Source: Devosia sp. (GTDB taxonomy: Bacteria; Pseudomonadota; Alphaproteobacteria; Rhizobiales; Devosiaceae). Taken from it: a stretch of 7,498 bases of DNA. The notes beneath the pieces are model-generated. The model worked only from the letters and a program-made list of their open reading frames with translations, did no database searches and had not been told where the DNA came from. Each line of letters opens with the position of its first letter. Within the stretch, counting starts at the first letter, position 1. The stretch covers positions 1-7,498 of the forward strand of contig JAQGKG010000260.1 of NCBI GenBank assembly GCA_028290245.1, written 5' to 3'. Positions 5,435 through 7,498 of the stretch are shown in pieces. Position numbers and translations under genes: made by a program.

Positions 5435-6670
5435 GTGAAAAAGCATGTCCTCATCATCGGCGCAGGCGGCGTCGGGCACGTCGTCGCCCATAAGCTGGGC
5501 GGTGCGGCGGATAAGATCGGAAATCTGCATATCGCCTCTCGCACTGTCGAGAAATGCAACGCAATCGCCGAAAGCGTCGCTGCAAAAGCCAACGTCCAAG
5601 TGCAAACGCATCAGCTTGACGGGGTCGATGCTGCAGCCACGATGGACTTGATACGGCGAACCCAAGCGAGCATCGTCGTAAATGTCGGTCCATCCTTTAT
5701 CAACATGACGGTTCTGCGCGCCTGCATCGAAACCGGTGCGGCCTATATCGACACCGCCATCCATGAGGACCCAGCCAAGGTCTGCGAGCAGCCGCCGTGG
5801 TACGCCAACTATGAGTGGACCCTCCGCGCCGAATGCGAGCGCCGGGGCATCACCGCTATCCTGGGTGCCGGGTTCGACCCCGGCGTAGTCAACGCCTACG
5901 TCGCGCTGGTCGCGCAAGAGTACCTCGATACGCTGGACAGCATCGACATCATCGACGTCAACGCCGGCTCACACGGCCAGTATTTCGCCACCAACTTCAA
6001 TGCCGAAATCAACCTGCGCGAATTTACCGGAGACGTCTGGAACTGGCAGCAGGGACTATGGGTGGCGAACGCCATGTTCGAGGTCAGCCGAACCGATGAC
6101 CTGCCAGTCGTCGGCCGACAAAAAAGCTATCTGACCGGCCATGATGAAATTCATTCACTGTCGGCTCACTTCCCCCAAGCCGATATCCGGTTTTGGATGG
6201 GGTTCGACGATCACTACATCAACGTGTTCCATGTTTTGAACAAGCTTGGTTTGCTGTCGGAAAAACCAGTGACAATGCCGGACGGCACCGCGGTCATTCC
6301 CCTGCAACTGATCAAGAAATTGCTGCCGGATCCAGCGTCCCTGGCCCCAATGTACCAAGGCAAAACCTTTATCGGCGTATTTGCCAAAGGTACCAAGGGG
6401 GGCAAACCTCACGAGGTTCTGCTCTACAACACCTGCGATCACGCCGAGTGCTTTGCCGAAATCGGCAGCCAGGCCATCGCCTACACAGCAGGCGTCCCCG
6501 CCGCAGCAGCCGCCCTGCTTTTGGCAGACGGCGACTGGGACGTCAGGCGAATGGTCAACATCGAGCAATTGCCACCGAACCCATTTCTGGCGCTTATCGC
6601 CCGGATGGGCCTGCCGACATCCATTGTTCAGATGCCACCTAGCAATCTGATTGGTGGTTTGGACAGCTAG
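5435..6670 (+). CDS. Carboxynorspermidine/carboxyspermidine dehydrogenase (saccharopine dehydrogenase family)
   Basis: This 411-residue protein is predicted to condense aspartate beta-semialdehyde with a diamine (putrescine or 1,3-diaminopropane) and reduce the imine with NAD(P)H, giving carboxyspermidine or carboxynorspermidine for NspC. The N-terminus is a Rossmann fold: VLIIGAGGVG (5-14) is the dinucleotide motif, and ASRT (34-37), with Arg at the end of strand 2, would suit NADPH. Further family features are GAAYIDTAIHED (101-112), LGAGFDPGVVNAYVA (143-157), the central WMGFDDHYINVFHVL block (254-268), and HAECFAEIGSQAIAYTAGVPAAAAALLL (split at about 336-350 and 351-363). Length fits the family. 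The GTG start has GAGGA 12 nt upstream, overlapping the nspC stop, so spacing is slightly long. Lysine-pathway saccharopine dehydrogenase is the alternative name such proteins often receive; adjacency to nspC makes the polyamine role much more likely. Confidence 0.9.
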   Translation: MKKHVLIIGAGGVGHVVAHKLGGAADKIGNLHIASRTVEKCNAIAESVAAKANVQVQTHQLDGVDAAATMDLIRRTQASIVVNVGPSFINMTVLRACIETGAAYIDTAIHEDPAKVCEQPPWYANYEWTLRAECERRGITAILGAGFDPGVVNAYVALVAQEYLDTLDSIDIIDVNAGSHGQYFATNFNAEINLREFTGDVWNWQQGLWVANAMFEVSRTDDLPVVGRQKSYLTGHDEIHSLSAHFPQADIRFWMGFDDHYINVFHVLNKLGLLSEKPVTMPDGTAVIPLQLIKKLLPDPASLAPMYQGKTFIGVFAKGTKGGKPHEVLLYNTCDHAECFAEIGSQAIAYTAGVPAAAAALLLADGDWDVRRMVNIEQLPPNPFLALIARMGLPTSIVQMPPSNLIGGLDS

Positions 6671-6695
6671 GCAGCCCCGTACTCAGGTCCCCACC

Positions 6696-6736
6696 CAAAT
6701 ATTTGACCATAGCTTGTTAAATCGATAATCTTCGAT
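6696..6736 (+). promoter_or_regulatory. Candidate ArsR operator dyads over the arsR promoter
   Basis: Two dyads lie in the AT-rich gap before arsR. CAAATATTTG (6696-6705) is a perfect 10-bp palindrome touching the -35 element. ATCGA (6721-6725) and TCGAT (6732-6736) are a 5-bp inverted repeat that exactly brackets the -10 hexamer. Small winged-helix ArsR repressors usually bind such dyads and release them when the metalloid binds, so autoregulation by blocking RNA polymerase is likely. Which dyad is the true site is unknown. Confidence 0.55.
6703..6731 (+). promoter_or_regulatory. Sigma-70-type promoter for the arsR operon
   Basis: TTGACC (6703-6708) and TAATCT (6726-6731) are separated by exactly 17 nt, giving a near-consensus -35 and a fair -10. 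Transcription would start at about 6737-6739, at or next to the arsR ATG at 6739. No Shine-Dalgarno lies in front of that ATG, consistent with a leaderless transcript. This is the clearest promoter in the window. Confidence 0.6.
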
Positions 6737-6738
6737 AT

Positions 6739-7095
6739 ATGGAATCAAATCAAGCCATCGATGTTTTTAGGGCCCTGTCACAAGGCACTCGTCTGGACAC
6801 GTTTCGTCTGCTGATGGAGCAGGAGCCCGACGGCCTAGCGGCTGGCGAGATCGCCCGTCGCCTTGAGGTGCCGCAGAACACCATGTCTACCCATCTGGCT
6901 ATCCTGACCCGCGCTGGCCTTATCGAAGCCGAGCGCCACAGCCGGTCAATTGTCTCTCGGGCAGTGGTGGATCGCGTGCGCGAGATCGCCAGCTTCCTGG
7001 TCCAGGACTGCTGTGGCGGTCGCGCGGAACTGTGCGAACCGCTGGTCGCTGAATTCACCTCTTGCTGCGCGCCAAAAGAGCCGAGCCATGTCTGA
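6739..7095 (+). CDS. arsR: ArsR family metalloid-responsive transcriptional repressor
   Basis: This 118-residue winged helix-turn-helix repressor matches small ArsR/SmtB proteins in length. Residues 7-27 (IDVFRALSQGTRLDTFRLL) are the typical first helices. AGEIARRLEVPQNTMSTHL (35-53) contains the recognition helix, and LTRAGLIEAERHSRSIVSRA (56-75) the wing. The classical ELCVC site in the recognition helix is absent. Instead a C-terminal cluster DCCGGRAELCEPL supplies C91, C92 and C99, followed by C109 and C110, resembling the Acidithiobacillus-type arsenite site made by three C-terminal cysteines. The ligand is therefore most likely As(III) or Sb(III). It should repress its own operon through the dyads just upstream. 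Its 3' end overlaps the aquaporin gene by 8 nt. The 68-nt gap from the dehydrogenase gene and its own promoter mark it as a separate transcription unit. Confidence 0.92.
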   Translation: MESNQAIDVFRALSQGTRLDTFRLLMEQEPDGLAAGEIARRLEVPQNTMSTHLAILTRAGLIEAERHSRSIVSRAVVDRVREIASFLVQDCCGGRAELCEPLVAEFTSCCAPKEPSHV

Positions 7096-7498
7096 CCTGC
7101 CGCGCCGACTTGTCGCCGAGGCTATTGGCACCGCCGCCCTGGTGGCAACGGTCGTTGGCTCGGGCATCATGGCCGAGACGTTGACGACCGACATGGCCTT
7201 GGCGCTGCTGGCGAACACGATCGCCACCGGCGCCATCCTTGTCGTGCTCATCAGCACACTGGGGCCAATCTCGGGAGCGCACTTCAATCCCGTGGTGTCA
7301 TTGGTATTCGCCCTTCGCCGCGAGCTCCCGGCACGCGATGCGGGTCTCTATGCGCCGGTGCAGGTCATCGGCGGCACCGCGGGCGCCGTCGTCGCCCATG
7401 CTATGTTCGAGCTACCGCTATTGCAGGCGTCGACCCATATTCGGACCGGCAGCGCGCAGTGGTTTTCCGAAGGCATCGCGGCCTTTGGCCTGATCGCC
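7088..7498 (+). CDS. aqpS: Aquaporin/MIP family channel (AqpS-like), N-terminal part
   Basis: The first 137 codons of a MIP-family channel are visible and the gene continues past the right edge; complete members are about 220-240 aa. After the start MSDLPRRLVAEAIGTAALV comes the first membrane helix. Helix 2 follows (LLANTIATGAILVVLISTL, about 40-58), and the first pore-loop motif is SGAHFNPVVSL (62-72). This has Asn67-Pro68-Val69 where most aquaporins have Asn-Pro-Ala. Another helix follows at about 86-105. Placement directly after arsR, with the ATG overlapping the arsR 3' end by 8 nt, matches the arrangement in rhizobial ars operons, where AqpS lets arsenite leave the cell after arsenate reduction. 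The second NPA motif and selectivity residues lie outside the window, so the solute is inferred from context. An arsC gene would be expected next. Confidence 0.88.
   Translation, partial: MSDLPRRLVAEAIGTAALVATVVGSGIMAETLTTDMALALLANTIATGAILVVLISTLGPISGAHFNPVVSLVFALRRELPARDAGLYAPVQVIGGTAGAVVAHAMFELPLLQASTHIRTGSAQWFSEGIAAFGLIA

Noticed and set aside
6635..6657. Imperfect hairpin CCAC...GTGG with inner CAAT/ATTG near the end of the dehydrogenase gene
   Set aside because: It lies inside the coding sequence, has a bulged weak stem and only three Ts after it, so I do not call it a terminator.
1..7498. Search for insertion sequences, tRNA genes, CRISPR arrays, phage genes or attachment sites
   Set aside because: No transposase or integrase frame, no regularly spaced repeats, no tRNA cloverleaf and no terminal inverted repeats were seen by eye. 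The ars operon may be mobile in general, but nothing here marks a boundary.

Overview
The window looks like chromosomal DNA from a GC-rich alphaproteobacterium. A sphingomonad or erythrobacter-like organism is my best guess, inferred from protein flavour, GC-rich codon use and the gene combination; no rRNA or other taxonomic marker is present. It holds ten protein-coding genes, nine complete and one cut by the right edge. I see no RNA gene, insertion sequence, CRISPR array or long repeat.

Region 1 (2-2829, minus strand) is a tight four-gene operon. In transcription order it encodes a DUF2491 protein (YjfK-like), a DUF350 membrane protein (YjfL-like), a DUF1190 lipoprotein (YgiB/YjfM-like) and an ATP-grasp enzyme of the glutathionylspermidine-synthase family (YgiC/YjfC-like). 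Gaps are 31, 10 and 0 nt.

Region 2 (2830-3082) is a 253-nt divergent control region. It carries two adjacent perfect palindromes and a small inverted repeat just before the plus-strand operon.

Region 3 (3083-6670, plus strand) encodes a DUF2170 protein (YjfI-like), a PspA/IM30-family coiled-coil protein (YjfJ-like), carboxynorspermidine/carboxyspermidine decarboxylase (NspC) and a saccharopine-dehydrogenase-like carboxy(nor)spermidine dehydrogenase. The first two overlap by 4 nt. A strong hairpin separates them from the polyamine pair.

Together, regions 1 and 3 carry the same six families as the E. coli yjfIJKLMC cluster, rearranged into two divergent units, plus the two enzymes of the aspartate-semialdehyde route to spermidine-type polyamines. 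The simplest reading is one functional system. It would make a triamine and then use the ATP-grasp ligase to attach it to a peptide or protein carboxylate, at or near an envelope assembly of PspA, DUF350 and a DUF1190 lipoprotein. The DUF1190 protein ends in Gly-Gly, which makes it a candidate acceptor. The gene content is seen directly; the substrate and cellular role are inference.

Region 4 (about 6696-7498, plus strand) is the start of an arsenic-resistance operon: an arsR repressor gene with a well-formed promoter and operator, overlapping an aquaporin-family gene (aqpS-like) that runs off the window. It appears functionally unrelated to the polyamine/PspA locus.
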